This document shows positions 1-6,823 of a stretch of 15,936 bases of DNA, piece after piece. The stretch is taken from positions 1 through 15,936 of the forward strand of contig SLLU01000012.1 in the NCBI GenBank assembly GCA_007133925.1. The letters are read 5' to 3'. This DNA is from Candidatus Halarchaeoplasma halalkaliphilum (GTDB taxonomy: Archaea > Thermoplasmatota > Thermoplasmata > Halarchaeoplasmatales > Halarchaeoplasmataceae). The notes under the pieces are model-generated. The model had not been told where the DNA came from, did not search any database, and saw only the letters and a list, made by a program, of their open reading frames with translations. Positions within the stretch are counted from its first letter, which is position 1, and each line of letters opens with the position of its first letter. The position numbers and the translations under genes are program-made.

Positions 1-317
1 CTGAAGTTTACACCCTCATTATCCCGGCCCAGGGAAGCGCGGAACACACATACGTGCATACCTTCCAAAAAGCAGGTACATACCAGGTCACCTTCCATGA
101 CCAGACGGAAACGGTGGTCGTGGGGGAGATGATGGACGAAACGCCCACGGAGTCCAGATTGTGGGTACTCCCGGTCGTGGGAATAGTGATAGTCCTTCTG
201 CTACTGATCGTGTACCTCATGAAAACCACTGGGACGAGGCCGGTACGGACGGACGATGAGGTGGAAGACCAAGGGGACGAGACGGAAGAGGAGTTCGAAG
301 AGACATCCGAGCTGTGA
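1..317 (+). CDS. C-terminal end of a membrane-anchored extracellular protein (5' partial)
   Basis: The frame is open from the left edge (first full codon at 3), so the start lies outside the window. The visible 104 residues begin with a beta-strand-rich segment containing GTYQVTF, the usual last strand of PKD/CARDB/Ig-like extracellular domains. This leads into a single hydrophobic helix (WVLPVVGIVIVLLLLIVYLM) and a very acidic tail of about 35 residues rich in Asp and Glu. The topology implied is extracellular beta-domain(s), one C-terminal membrane anchor and a short cytoplasmic tail, as in many archaeal surface or S-layer-associated proteins. An internal GTG at 54 is only a shadow start, because the frame and fold continue upstream. 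The true function lies in the missing N-terminal part. Confidence 0.75.
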   Translation, partial: EVYTLIIPAQGSAEHTYVHTFQKAGTYQVTFHDQTETVVVGEMMDETPTESRLWVLPVVGIVIVLLLLIVYLMKTTGTRPVRTDDEVEDQGDETEEEFEETSEL

Positions 318-339
318 AGTGACTTCCCGGAAAGGTTCG

Positions 340-351
340 AAAACGTTTTTA
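340..351 (+). promoter_or_regulatory. Putative TATA-like box of priS
   Basis: An AT-rich element (AAAACGTTTTTA) is centred about 28-29 nt before the GTG at 374, in a 56-nt gap after the upstream stop. No Shine-Dalgarno motif precedes the GTG, which fits a leaderless transcript. The core AAAACGTTTT is palindromic. Inferred by position only. Confidence 0.45.
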
Positions 352-373
352 CCGTCACCCACCATGTACCCAC

Positions 374-1630
374 GTGGACCCCGATACTAAGACCCGGAGA
401 TTTCTTCACGGTTCGTTGAAACAGTACTACACCACCAGCGACCTTGAGCTACCTCCCAGGTTCACCCTCAGGGAATTCGCCTTTGTTTACAGAGGGGGGA
501 GAGGGATGCACCGACCCGTTGCCTTCGATACTCGAAAGGAATTCCTCGATTTCATGGCATCAAGACTACCACTGCATACCTATTACTCCACGGCATATTA
601 CTCCAATCCCCGAGCACCCATGAAGGACAAGGAGTGGTTGGGGGCTGACCTCATATTCGACCTGGATGCGGACCATATGCCGGGATGCGATGGGTTATCA
701 TACCCGGAACAGCTTGAGCTGGTGAAAAAAAAGACCAGGCTTTTACTGGAGGATTTCCTCATGGACGATTTCGGTTTCCAGGAGAAGGATATGCAGATAG
801 TTTTTTCCGGGAACAGGGGTTATCACATACACGTGAGGAAGAAAGAGGTGCTTTCCCTGCCCAGCAGTTCACGGAGGGAGATCGTTGATTACATCACCGG
901 TACTGGCATCAGCCTCTCTTCCATATTCCCCTTTAAAATCGTGGAGGTATCAAGGTTCAAGGATCATGCCAAGACAGAGATGTCGTTCCTGTTTCCACCG
1001 GAAGAAAGGGGCGGGTGGAGCCGCCGGGCCATACAGCTCATCAAGTATGCCCTGGAAAGATGGTCCGCTATGTCAAAGGATGAGTTCGTGAAGGAACTGA
1101 TATACGAACAAAAAAAGAAGACGGGCATCAAGGGTATAGGCGAACAGACCGCTGCCGGGCTCTACAAAGAGCTTTACGAGGAAGGGAAGTGGAAAGAGAT
1201 CATGAGGAGTGAAAACCTTGACTGCCTGAGCGAAACCGGCATGGTAAATCAGAGACATTTCCTTAAGATATTCGAACAGGTCATAGGTGACCACGGCATA
1301 AACGAACTGTCCCTTGATTTCGTGGGGGCAACTGATGAACCGGTTACAGGTGACATAAAAAGGATCATAAGGCTTCCAACATCCATCCACAGCGGCTCCT
1401 TTTTGGTAGTCAAGCCTATAGAGCTGGAGGAATTCCAGGACTTCGAACCCCTTAAACATGCGTTCCCGGACGTAATGGGTGACAGGGAGTACCAGATCAC
1501 CATGGACAGTACACCCAAGGAAAATAGTGTGGTACTGAAGGGACAGGAATACGAATTATCGAAAAAGATGAAGGTACCCGGGGACCTAGTCCCCTTCTTT
1601 GTTGCGAAGTATCGGGCGAAAGTCCTATAA
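374..1630 (+). CDS. priS: DNA primase small (catalytic) subunit PriS
   Basis: Archaeal/eukaryotic-type primase catalytic subunit, 418 residues, which with PriL makes primers for DNA replication. Motif I is DLIFDLDADH at residues 92-101, with metal-binding Asp96, Asp98 and possibly Asp100. Motif II is SGNRGYHIHV at 145-154, the nucleotide-binding signature with the conserved His. Motif III is the DIKRIIRLPTSIHSG stretch at 327-341, whose Asp327 is the likely third metal ligand. Length is slightly longer than the 330-400 residues common in the family. Only two cysteines (104 and 284) are present, so the usual zinc knuckle near motif I looks reduced or absent. The GTG start is chosen because the TATA-like box sits at leaderless distance; an ATG at 364 is out of frame. 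The large subunit gene is not in the window. Confidence 0.95.
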   Translation: MDPDTKTRRFLHGSLKQYYTTSDLELPPRFTLREFAFVYRGGRGMHRPVAFDTRKEFLDFMASRLPLHTYYSTAYYSNPRAPMKDKEWLGADLIFDLDADHMPGCDGLSYPEQLELVKKKTRLLLEDFLMDDFGFQEKDMQIVFSGNRGYHIHVRKKEVLSLPSSSRREIVDYITGTGISLSSIFPFKIVEVSRFKDHAKTEMSFLFPPEERGGWSRRAIQLIKYALERWSAMSKDEFVKELIYEQKKKTGIKGIGEQTAAGLYKELYEEGKWKEIMRSENLDCLSETGMVNQRHFLKIFEQVIGDHGINELSLDFVGATDEPVTGDIKRIIRLPTSIHSGSFLVVKPIELEEFQDFEPLKHAFPDVMGDREYQITMDSTPKENSVVLKGQEYELSKKMKVPGDLVPFFVAKYRAKVL

Positions 1631-1632
1631 AT
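1625..1632 (+). promoter_or_regulatory. Possible TATA box overlapping the priS stop
   Basis: The sequence CTATAAAT overlaps the TAA stop of priS. Its predicted start site, about 25-28 nt downstream, falls near 1655-1660, shortly before the ATG at 1668. This would give the membrane-protein gene its own promoter. Read-through from priS is equally possible. Confidence 0.35.
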
Positions 1633-1667
1633 GTGTTGGTGTATTAGGGTATAGATAAAACCAAAAA

Positions 1668-2498
1668 ATGGGGAACAATATGGCGAAAGAATTGAGTGAG
1701 TACGACAAACTAGAGGGAACCTACCAGATAATCAGATTGAAGAGGTTGGAGAGATATGCCTTCATCCCCCAGGTCATCGGTATAATTATGGTCTTCGCAT
1801 TGTTCACATACCTTGAAGGGGCCCAGATGGTACCCTTCTACTTCCCCGTTTTCTTATCCATGCTGGTGGTTTCAATATGGATACTGGTGCTGTCCATAGA
1901 GTTCTTCGTTTTCAGGTTGATGGAGATCAATTTTCGGAAGAGTGAGAGCGCGAAATTCCTAATGGCATCAAGGTCCATGAAGAAGGCCACAACGGGCATT
2001 GTGATCTTCGGTATATTATGTCTGATCCTTTTCACCCCCTTTATGACCCAGGTGGTAAGCAGCTACTCATCACCTGAAGAGGAAATCAACATAAACGGTA
2101 GAGAGGAGATAACCTTCACCTCCAGGGGGCGGTTCAACTTCATGATGGTGGAGAGCATCGAGGTGGAGATACTGGACGAAGGCGAAATGGTGGAGGTCTC
2201 CGTATGGGATAAGCCAATGGAAAGAAAACTGAACCGAAATGTGGGCGATCCTACCCAGGCAACCATGGATGAAGCCTTCGAATACGATATGCCAGAACTG
2301 AAATTTGAGGAGTACGTCCTTGTAATGGAAACCAGCGGCATGGCCAGGGTGCGATACCGCATAAATTATCACATACCGAGCAGCCGTATGTTCCCCTTCG
2401 CATTGATCTCTTTGGGATTTCTCATATCCAACGCTGTCTTCGCCGCATTGATGCAGCCCATAAAGAAGATGCACGCCGACAAGGCAATCTACCGGTGA
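1668..2498 (+). CDS. Unknown membrane protein with four predicted helices
   Basis: A 276-residue protein I do not recognise. It has a charged N-terminus of about 30 residues, hydrophobic helices at about 31-49, 57-83 and 109-131, a hydrophilic segment of about 110 residues at 132-240, and a last helix at about 241-263 with a short basic tail. The hydrophilic segment is rich in acidic residues and predicted beta strands (for example IEVEILDEGEMVEVSVW) and contains no cysteine. Positive charges lie before helix 1, after helix 2 and at the C-terminus, so the N- and C-termini are probably cytoplasmic, although the segment between helices 3 and 4 would then need an even helix count to agree. Start choice lies between ATG 1668 and ATG 1680. 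It lies 37 nt after priS and its end overlaps the convergent radical SAM gene by 10 nt. No function is inferred. Confidence 0.8.
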   Translation: MGNNMAKELSEYDKLEGTYQIIRLKRLERYAFIPQVIGIIMVFALFTYLEGAQMVPFYFPVFLSMLVVSIWILVLSIEFFVFRLMEINFRKSESAKFLMASRSMKKATTGIVIFGILCLILFTPFMTQVVSSYSSPEEEININGREEITFTSRGRFNFMMVESIEVEILDEGEMVEVSVWDKPMERKLNRNVGDPTQATMDEAFEYDMPELKFEEYVLVMETSGMARVRYRINYHIPSSRMFPFALISLGFLISNAVFAALMQPIKKMHADKAIYR

Positions 2499-3295
2499 AC
2501 AGCGCAGCAGGTTTGCACACTCTCAAAAGGACCGTTTTCCCGGGCCCACGCCAGGGTTTTTCTTCCCGGGATCACAATGCCTGAAGCACCTGCTTTCAAA
2601 GCTTTTATCTCCAAGGAACTCCTACCTCTCTCTCTCATGCATCCCAGGTAAACCCGGCCCGGTATTGTGTCCAGGGCATACTCCAGTACAGATATGAAAT
2701 CATCTTCACAGACCCTCTTGCCCGTGTGGGAAGGGATGAGTGAATTCAGTACGAGCAGATCCGTATCGGATACCATGTCCACTGCACGGAACTCCCCTTT
2801 GATGACCCCCCTGTGCAGTCCCACGGTTATGTGGGGAACTGTTTTGATGCATGCCTCCTTGAGGAACCTGTAGCTGTTTTCAAACCTTTCCACATCCAGG
2901 TCCAAACCGTATATCTCCCTGATGGTTTCAGTGGAGCCCACCATATCCAGGGAAACCACATGGGGGGGTATGCTCCTTATGAGCTCTACACGATCAGGGG
3001 TCACGAGGCCGGTATGCAGGTTGATCATCAGGGGGGTATCCCTGCGTATCTTTCTGAGTACACCAATATGGGCTTCCAGGGGTACACTACCCTCAAGGTC
3101 GGAACCACCGCTCAGAAGGAATCCCGAAGCACCTTCCCGGGCTAGTTCCATGGCGGTTGTGTAAACCACCTCGGGATCACTCACATCTTTCATACTCCCC
3201 AGATAGTGACCCCGGCAGTGTTCGCATCCCAGCATACATTTTCCTCCGGTCAAGGAAAGGGCGGGAAATCCTTTGCCAGGGTAAAAGAACTCCAT
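2489..3295 (-). CDS. Radical SAM protein, biotin synthase-like (possibly LipS-type)
   Basis: A 268-residue radical SAM enzyme. The cluster motif CMLGCEHC (CX3CX2C, Cys20, Cys24, Cys27) binds the 4Fe-4S cluster that cleaves S-adenosylmethionine. LLSGGSD at 60-66 matches the glycine-rich SAM-contacting segment, and the rest fits a partial TIM barrel. Extra conserved-looking features are CRGHYLGSM just after the cluster, LGCMRERGR at 217-225 and a CysCys pair at 263-264 near the C-terminus, which could bind a second cluster. The overall look is that of the archaeal biotin-synthase-related group containing the LipS1/LipS2 lipoyl synthase subunits, but no lipoate gene is nearby, so the substrate is unassigned. 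ATG 3295 is preferred over GTG 3316 because a TATA-like element is centred 27 nt before it. Transcribed divergently from moxR. Confidence 0.85.
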   Translation of the reverse strand: MEFFYPGKGFPALSLTGGKCMLGCEHCRGHYLGSMKDVSDPEVVYTTAMELAREGASGFLLSGGSDLEGSVPLEAHIGVLRKIRRDTPLMINLHTGLVTPDRVELIRSIPPHVVSLDMVGSTETIREIYGLDLDVERFENSYRFLKEACIKTVPHITVGLHRGVIKGEFRAVDMVSDTDLLVLNSLIPSHTGKRVCEDDFISVLEYALDTIPGRVYLGCMRERGRSSLEIKALKAGASGIVIPGRKTLAWARENGPFESVQTCCAVHR

Positions 3296-3315
3296 GGAGA
3301 TGAATAGGGAAAGCA

Positions 3316-3328
3316 CAATTTAGAATTG
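3316..3328 (-). promoter_or_regulatory. Palindromic TATA-like element between divergent genes
   Basis: CAATTTAGAATTG is a perfect inverted repeat (arms CAATT/AATTG, 3-nt centre). On the minus strand its AT-rich core is centred 27 nt before the ATG at 3295, so it may be that gene's TATA box. The symmetry would also suit a small dimeric regulator. No experimental support can be seen. Confidence 0.4.
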
Positions 3329-3340
3329 TCGGCATGAAAA

Positions 3341-3352
3341 GTATATTATATC
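3341..3352 (+). promoter_or_regulatory. TATA box of the moxR-rnp2-radical SAM operon
   Basis: GTATATTATATC is the strongest TATA-like element in this gap. With a typical 25-28 nt spacing, transcription would begin near 3370-3375. That is downstream of the ATG at 3334 and upstream of the Shine-Dalgarno sequence at 3387, which argues against 3334 being the translation start. Confidence 0.55.
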
Positions 3353-3386
3353 AAAACCACCTAACCCGAAAAAGCAGGCCAACCAC

Positions 3387-3395
3387 AGGAGGTGG
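3387..3395 (+). promoter_or_regulatory. Strong Shine-Dalgarno site deciding the moxR start
   Basis: AGGAGGTGG is an almost perfect match to the archaeal anti-Shine-Dalgarno sequence. Five nucleotides after its GGTG core lies an in-frame CTG (3400-3402), and no in-frame ATG, GTG or TTG lies at a usable distance. This points to CTG initiation of the MoxR protein. Confidence 0.55.
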
Positions 3396-3399
3396 TTCT

Positions 3400-4356
3400 C
3401 TGGAAATAAAGGAAGTATCCCAAAAGAGCAAGATGATAGTTGATGAGGTGGGAAAGACCATAGTAGGAAAGAGAGATGTTATGACGAAAACGCTCATAGG
3501 GATACTGGCGGGAGGAAACTTGCTGTATGAGGATTTCCCGGGCCTGGCCAAGACCATGATGGCGAACTGCTTCGCAGACAGCCTGGGATGCGACTTCAAA
3601 CGGATCCAGTTCACACCCGACCTCCTGCCTGCGGATATAACGGGCTCCTTCGTTTATGACAGGAACACCGGGGACTTCAAGATGCGTAAGGGACCCATAT
3701 TCACCAACATACTTCTGGCAGATGAGATAAACAGGGCCCCGCCCAAGACACAGGCGGCACTGTTGGAGGCCATGCAGGAAAGGCAGACCACCATAGAGGG
3801 AGAGACTTACCACATGAAGCCGCCCTTCACGGTGCTTGCCACACAGAATCCCATAGAGTACGAAGGGACGTATCCATTACCGGAGGCACAGGTGGATAGA
3901 TTCCTCATGAGACTACAGGTGGGATATCCTTCGGAGGCGGAGGAAGTGGAGATATTGAGCAGGAGAAAGGAAAGGAGGACCGACCAGGTATCCACTGGCA
4001 GGGTGATAGACGCTGAAGAACTGATGGCCATGCAGAACACCGTGGAAACCGTTCACATGGACGACGATATAAAAAAGTACATCGTTGAGATAGTGCAGAG
4101 CACCAGAAAACACAGTCAGGTGCAGGTTGGTTCCAGCCCCAGGGGGAGCCTGGCCCTAATGAAGCTATCCATGGCCAATGCCGCAATTCGAGGTCGTGAC
4201 TTCGTGGTACCGGATGATGTGAAGTACATAGCCAGGGAGGCTCTAGCCCACCGGCTCGTGCTGAAACCCGGGCCTGCCATAAAGGGAGTGCGGACCGAGG
4301 GGATAATAAAGGAGATACTGAACCAGGTACCCGTACCGAAGGTGGACAGAAGATAA
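3400..4356 (+). CDS. moxR: MoxR-family AAA+ ATPase
   Basis: MoxR AAA+ ATPases are chaperone-like remodelling enzymes that usually activate or assemble a partner protein, often one with a von Willebrand A domain. Numbered from an ATG at 3334, the protein shows a Walker A variant DFPGLAKT (67-74), Walker B LLADE (127-131) followed by INRAPPKTQAALLEAMQE, sensor 1 around TQNP (170-173), the VDRF arginine-finger motif (187-190) and a C-terminal helical lid containing GSSPRGSLAL. The frame is open back to ATG 3334, but the promoter and Shine-Dalgarno site favour a CTG start at 3400, giving 318 residues, normal for the family; ATG 3433 would cut into the first helix. The usual DUF58, vWA and transglutaminase neighbours are absent. 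Instead rnp2 starts one nucleotide after its stop. Confidence 0.92.
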   Translation: MEIKEVSQKSKMIVDEVGKTIVGKRDVMTKTLIGILAGGNLLYEDFPGLAKTMMANCFADSLGCDFKRIQFTPDLLPADITGSFVYDRNTGDFKMRKGPIFTNILLADEINRAPPKTQAALLEAMQERQTTIEGETYHMKPPFTVLATQNPIEYEGTYPLPEAQVDRFLMRLQVGYPSEAEEVEILSRRKERRTDQVSTGRVIDAEELMAMQNTVETVHMDDDIKKYIVEIVQSTRKHSQVQVGSSPRGSLALMKLSMANAAIRGRDFVVPDDVKYIAREALAHRLVLKPGPAIKGVRTEGIIKEILNQVPVPKVDRR

Positions 4357-4357
4357 C

Positions 4358-4657
4358 ATGGCAGTGAGAAACGAGAGGCAGAGGTATGTCACTTTCATCC
4401 TGTCCGAAGGATCTACTAGCAGGAATGACATGATCCATGCCATCCGCAGTTCGTTCTCCAGGGGAGAGTACGAGGATATAAAACCATGGCTCACGGTGTT
4501 CGAGGGGGATCGGGGTATATTGAGATGCAGACACACCGGTGCGGAGCGTACCCGGGAGATATTGAACTCCATGGAAGTGGGAGGCGGTGAAGTGAAGAGC
4601 GTATACACCAGCGGTTCCATCAAAAAAGCAAAGGAAAGGTTGTACGGAGATGGGTGA
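4358..4657 (+). CDS. rnp2: RNase P protein component 2 (Pop5/Rpp14 family)
   Basis: A 99-residue protein matching the Pop5/Rpp14 fold, a protein subunit of archaeal RNase P that supports the catalytic RNA in 5' maturation of tRNAs. Family hallmarks are RYVTFILSEG at the N-terminus (first strand), PWLTVFEGDRGILRCRHTGAERTREIL in the centre (strand GILRCRH followed by the conserved helix) and VYTSGSIKKAKERL near the end, matching the family's TSGTIKKA-type motif. It is slightly shorter than most archaeal Pop5 proteins (about 105-125). The ATG is one nucleotide after the moxR stop, with a GGTGG ribosome-binding candidate inside moxR. Its last eight nucleotides overlap the next gene, so the two are probably translationally coupled. 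The partner subunit Rpp30 is not in the window. Confidence 0.85.
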   Translation: MAVRNERQRYVTFILSEGSTSRNDMIHAIRSSFSRGEYEDIKPWLTVFEGDRGILRCRHTGAERTREILNSMEVGGGEVKSVYTSGSIKKAKERLYGDG

Positions 4658-6251
4658 TGCGGACGTACTCATAGTGGACGGTTACGTTGACGAGCCGGCT
4701 CTGCTGGGAGTCCCCCCTTACATATCCCCCGAGCCCAGGCTCCTGGCAGGGGTGGCAGGGGAACTGGGGCTGAAGTGGAGTTACGTTACAATAGATGAGG
4801 TGAGAGAGAAGGGGATACCTCCCGGTGATATCACACTGGTGTACGGGGGTGTTACGGTACCGGGGAAGTATCTGGGTGGCAGACCCATGAGCGAGAAGGA
4901 AGCTGAGCACATAGCCCAGTCGTCCCGGGAAAGCTACATCGGGGGGCCTCTGGCCAGGTACGGAAGGGTCACGGGATTCTCCCACGTGGTGGAGAAGGAC
5001 CTCTGCGCTTTCTTTCACGATTCATTCACCGGGACACCGACAGACCGGTGGGCAACGGTAAAAGAGATGGCAAGGTGGGGGCAAAGGGGAGCTGGGGTGG
5101 TCAGGGAACACCCATGGCACAGGGGACCGCTGATGGCCGAGATAGAAACCTATAGGGGATGCATACGCTACTTCACCGGGGGATGCAGCTTCTGCAGCGA
5201 GCCAGGATACGGAAAGCCCGAATTTCGACCGGTGGAAGATATAACAGGTGAGATGCATGCCCTTTACCAGGAGGGAGTACGGCACTTCAGGCTCGGGGGT
5301 CAATCCTGTATCATCAGTTACGGGTCCAAAGGAGTGGGGAAGACGGAAACACCTGTTCCCCATCCGGAAAAAGTTGGTGAACTGTTCCAGGGTATCAGGG
5401 AGGCGTGCCCGGACCTGAAAACCCTTCATGTGGACAACGCCAATCCCGCTGTGATTTGGAAACACCCCAATGAATCGTTTGAGGTCCTATCGGTCATAGC
5501 CAGGTACGGAACACCGGGTAACGTACTGGCACTGGGGATGGAGAGCGCAGACCCGGAGGTTATCCGCAGGAACAATCTCAACGCACGGCCCCATGAGGTC
5601 AGGGGGGCGGTGGAACTCATAAACAGGGCGGGGAGTGAAAGGGGCGAGAACGAACTTCCCAAACTCCTTCCCGGACTCAACTTCATATCAGGCCTTCCCG
5701 GCGAAAGCCCGGGCACGTTCAACTTGAACTATGAATTTTTGAAGAGTATTTTGGATGACGGTTTGCTGCTCAGAAGGATCAACATACGTAAGGTATTGGC
5801 GAAGGATCTTGAAGTCAATCTACAACATCCCCGGGAGCATCGGGCCTTCAAGGAGAGGGTGCGCATGAACATCGACCGGCCCATGCTGGAAAAAGTGATC
5901 CCCTTGGGAACCGTACTGAGGAGGGTGTACATGGAGGAACGGAGAGGCCACACCACCTTCGGTCGTCAGGCGGGTACGTACCCCATACTGGTGGGTGTTA
6001 GATATCCCCTGGAGCTGAATCAATATCACCATATCGCCGTGACGGAACACGGACAAAGGAGCGTCACAGGAGTGCACCAGCCCTTCATCATCCATGAGGC
6101 GGGGTTCAAACAGCTGGAAGCCCTACCCGGCATAGGCAGCAAAAGGGCGGCGGCCATATTCAAGAAGGGTCCCCGGAACATTGAGGAATTAAGGGATACG
6201 GTAAAGGATGACGACCTGGTTAGGGTCCTGGAAAAGATAGTTTCTTTTTGA
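4650..6251 (+). CDS. Archaeal radical SAM protein with C-terminal helix-hairpin-helix
   Basis: A 533-residue protein resembling the archaeal family of radical SAM enzymes with a C-terminal helix-hairpin-helix (COG1031-like). Residues 1-75 form a Rossmann-like segment in the position where related enzymes carry a B12-binding domain, but the cobalamin DxHxxG motif is not seen. The cluster motif is unusual: Cys171, Cys179 and Cys182 give CX7CX2C within ETYRGCIRYFTGGCSFC. The barrel continues through RLGGQSC (214-220) and LALGMESADPEVIRRNNL (293-310). A strand-rich, TRAM-like segment follows at about 411-481. Residues 488-516 (LEALPGIGSKRAAAIF...) are a clear HhH, normally used to grip nucleic acid backbones. 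It starts inside rnp2 with an 8-nt overlap. An RNA- or DNA-modifying role is an inference; the reaction is unknown. Confidence 0.85.
   Translation: MGDADVLIVDGYVDEPALLGVPPYISPEPRLLAGVAGELGLKWSYVTIDEVREKGIPPGDITLVYGGVTVPGKYLGGRPMSEKEAEHIAQSSRESYIGGPLARYGRVTGFSHVVEKDLCAFFHDSFTGTPTDRWATVKEMARWGQRGAGVVREHPWHRGPLMAEIETYRGCIRYFTGGCSFCSEPGYGKPEFRPVEDITGEMHALYQEGVRHFRLGGQSCIISYGSKGVGKTETPVPHPEKVGELFQGIREACPDLKTLHVDNANPAVIWKHPNESFEVLSVIARYGTPGNVLALGMESADPEVIRRNNLNARPHEVRGAVELINRAGSERGENELPKLLPGLNFISGLPGESPGTFNLNYEFLKSILDDGLLLRRINIRKVLAKDLEVNLQHPREHRAFKERVRMNIDRPMLEKVIPLGTVLRRVYMEERRGHTTFGRQAGTYPILVGVRYPLELNQYHHIAVTEHGQRSVTGVHQPFIIHEAGFKQLEALPGIGSKRAAAIFKKGPRNIEELRDTVKDDDLVRVLEKIVSF
6240..6250 (+). terminator. 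Oligo-T stretch at the end of the moxR operon
   Basis: GTTTCTTTTTG covers the last codons and stop of the radical SAM/HhH gene. Archaeal transcription often stops at oligo-T runs without a hairpin, and only four nucleotides separate this gene from the convergent carbonic anhydrase-like gene, so a terminator here makes sense. Weak by sequence alone. Confidence 0.3.
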
Positions 6252-6255
6252 AGAT

Positions 6256-6777
6256 TCAAAGGGGCACAAGATTTTCCTTGTATCTTTTGGAGAGGGAACG
6301 ATACTCTTCCTTCACAGGGATCCATTTGGACTTGAACTCCTCATCTATGGTCCCCTTGGGCTTGGCCGGTATCCCCACCGAAATGGTTTCCCCGGGTATG
6401 TTTGTGCCGTTCACCACCACAGCCCCCTCGGCTATGACTGCCCAGGGCCCCACAACTGAATGGTCGCTCACAACCGAACTCATACCGATGATGGCCCAAT
6501 CGCGTATTTCCGCACCGTGTATGACGGCACCGTGACCGATGGTGACCCAATCACCTATGACCGCTTTCTCTCCTGGCCGGGCGTGGATGACACAATTCTC
6601 CTGAACATTGGTGTAATCGCCTATAACCACCGAACCGTAATCACCCTTTATGCATACGTTGTGACCTATGAAACATTCCTTACCCACCACGACATCGCCT
6701 ATGATTAGGGCAGCAGGGCTCACGTAGGCGGTATCGTCTATCCTGGGCCTCCTTCCTTCGAAAGCGTAGATTCCCAT
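6256..6777 (-). CDS. Gamma-class carbonic anhydrase-like protein, copy 1
   Basis: A 173-residue left-handed beta-helix protein of the gamma carbonic anhydrase family, which hydrates CO2 to bicarbonate as a trimer with metal at subunit interfaces. Hexapeptide repeats such as IIGDVVVGKECFIG and VIGDWVTIGHGAVIHG run from about residue 12 to 140, followed by an amphipathic C-terminal helix. The three metal-binding histidines are present at 65, 82 and 87 with the family spacing. Compared with the Methanosarcina Cam enzyme, Lys44 replaces the active-site Arg59 and Glu60 replaces Asp76, while Asp46 and Gln59 are kept. The acidic loop with the Cam proton-shuttle Glu84 is missing, as in many CamH/YrdA-type relatives, so activity is uncertain. 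ATG 6777 is chosen over GTG 6783 from the promoter spacing and alignment with copy 2. Confidence 0.9.
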   Translation of the reverse strand: MGIYAFEGRRPRIDDTAYVSPAALIIGDVVVGKECFIGHNVCIKGDYGSVVIGDYTNVQENCVIHARPGEKAVIGDWVTIGHGAVIHGAEIRDWAIIGMSSVVSDHSVVGPWAVIAEGAVVVNGTNIPGETISVGIPAKPKGTIDEEFKSKWIPVKEEYRSLSKRYKENLVPL

Positions 6778-6799
6778 GAACACTCTGACGATGCGGGGG

Positions 6800-6811
6800 G
6801 TATATAATACA
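6800..6811 (-). promoter_or_regulatory. TATA box of gamma carbonic anhydrase-like copy 1
   Basis: GTATTATATACC on the minus strand is centred about 27-28 nt before the ATG at 6777. It lies in the 46-nt gap between the two tandem copies, so copy 1 has its own promoter and is probably transcribed leaderless, separately from copy 2. Confidence 0.55.
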
Positions 6812-6823
6812 TGCGAAGGTTTT

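Noticed and set aside
54..317. Small independent membrane protein starting at GTG 54
   Set aside because: The frame is open to the window edge and the upstream residues continue the same beta domain, so it is the end of a larger protein.
3905..4672. 255-residue minus-strand frame antisense to moxR and rnp2
   Set aside because: It lies opposite two well-supported genes, is rich in Pro, Ser and Cys with no domain, and is typical antisense shadow coding.
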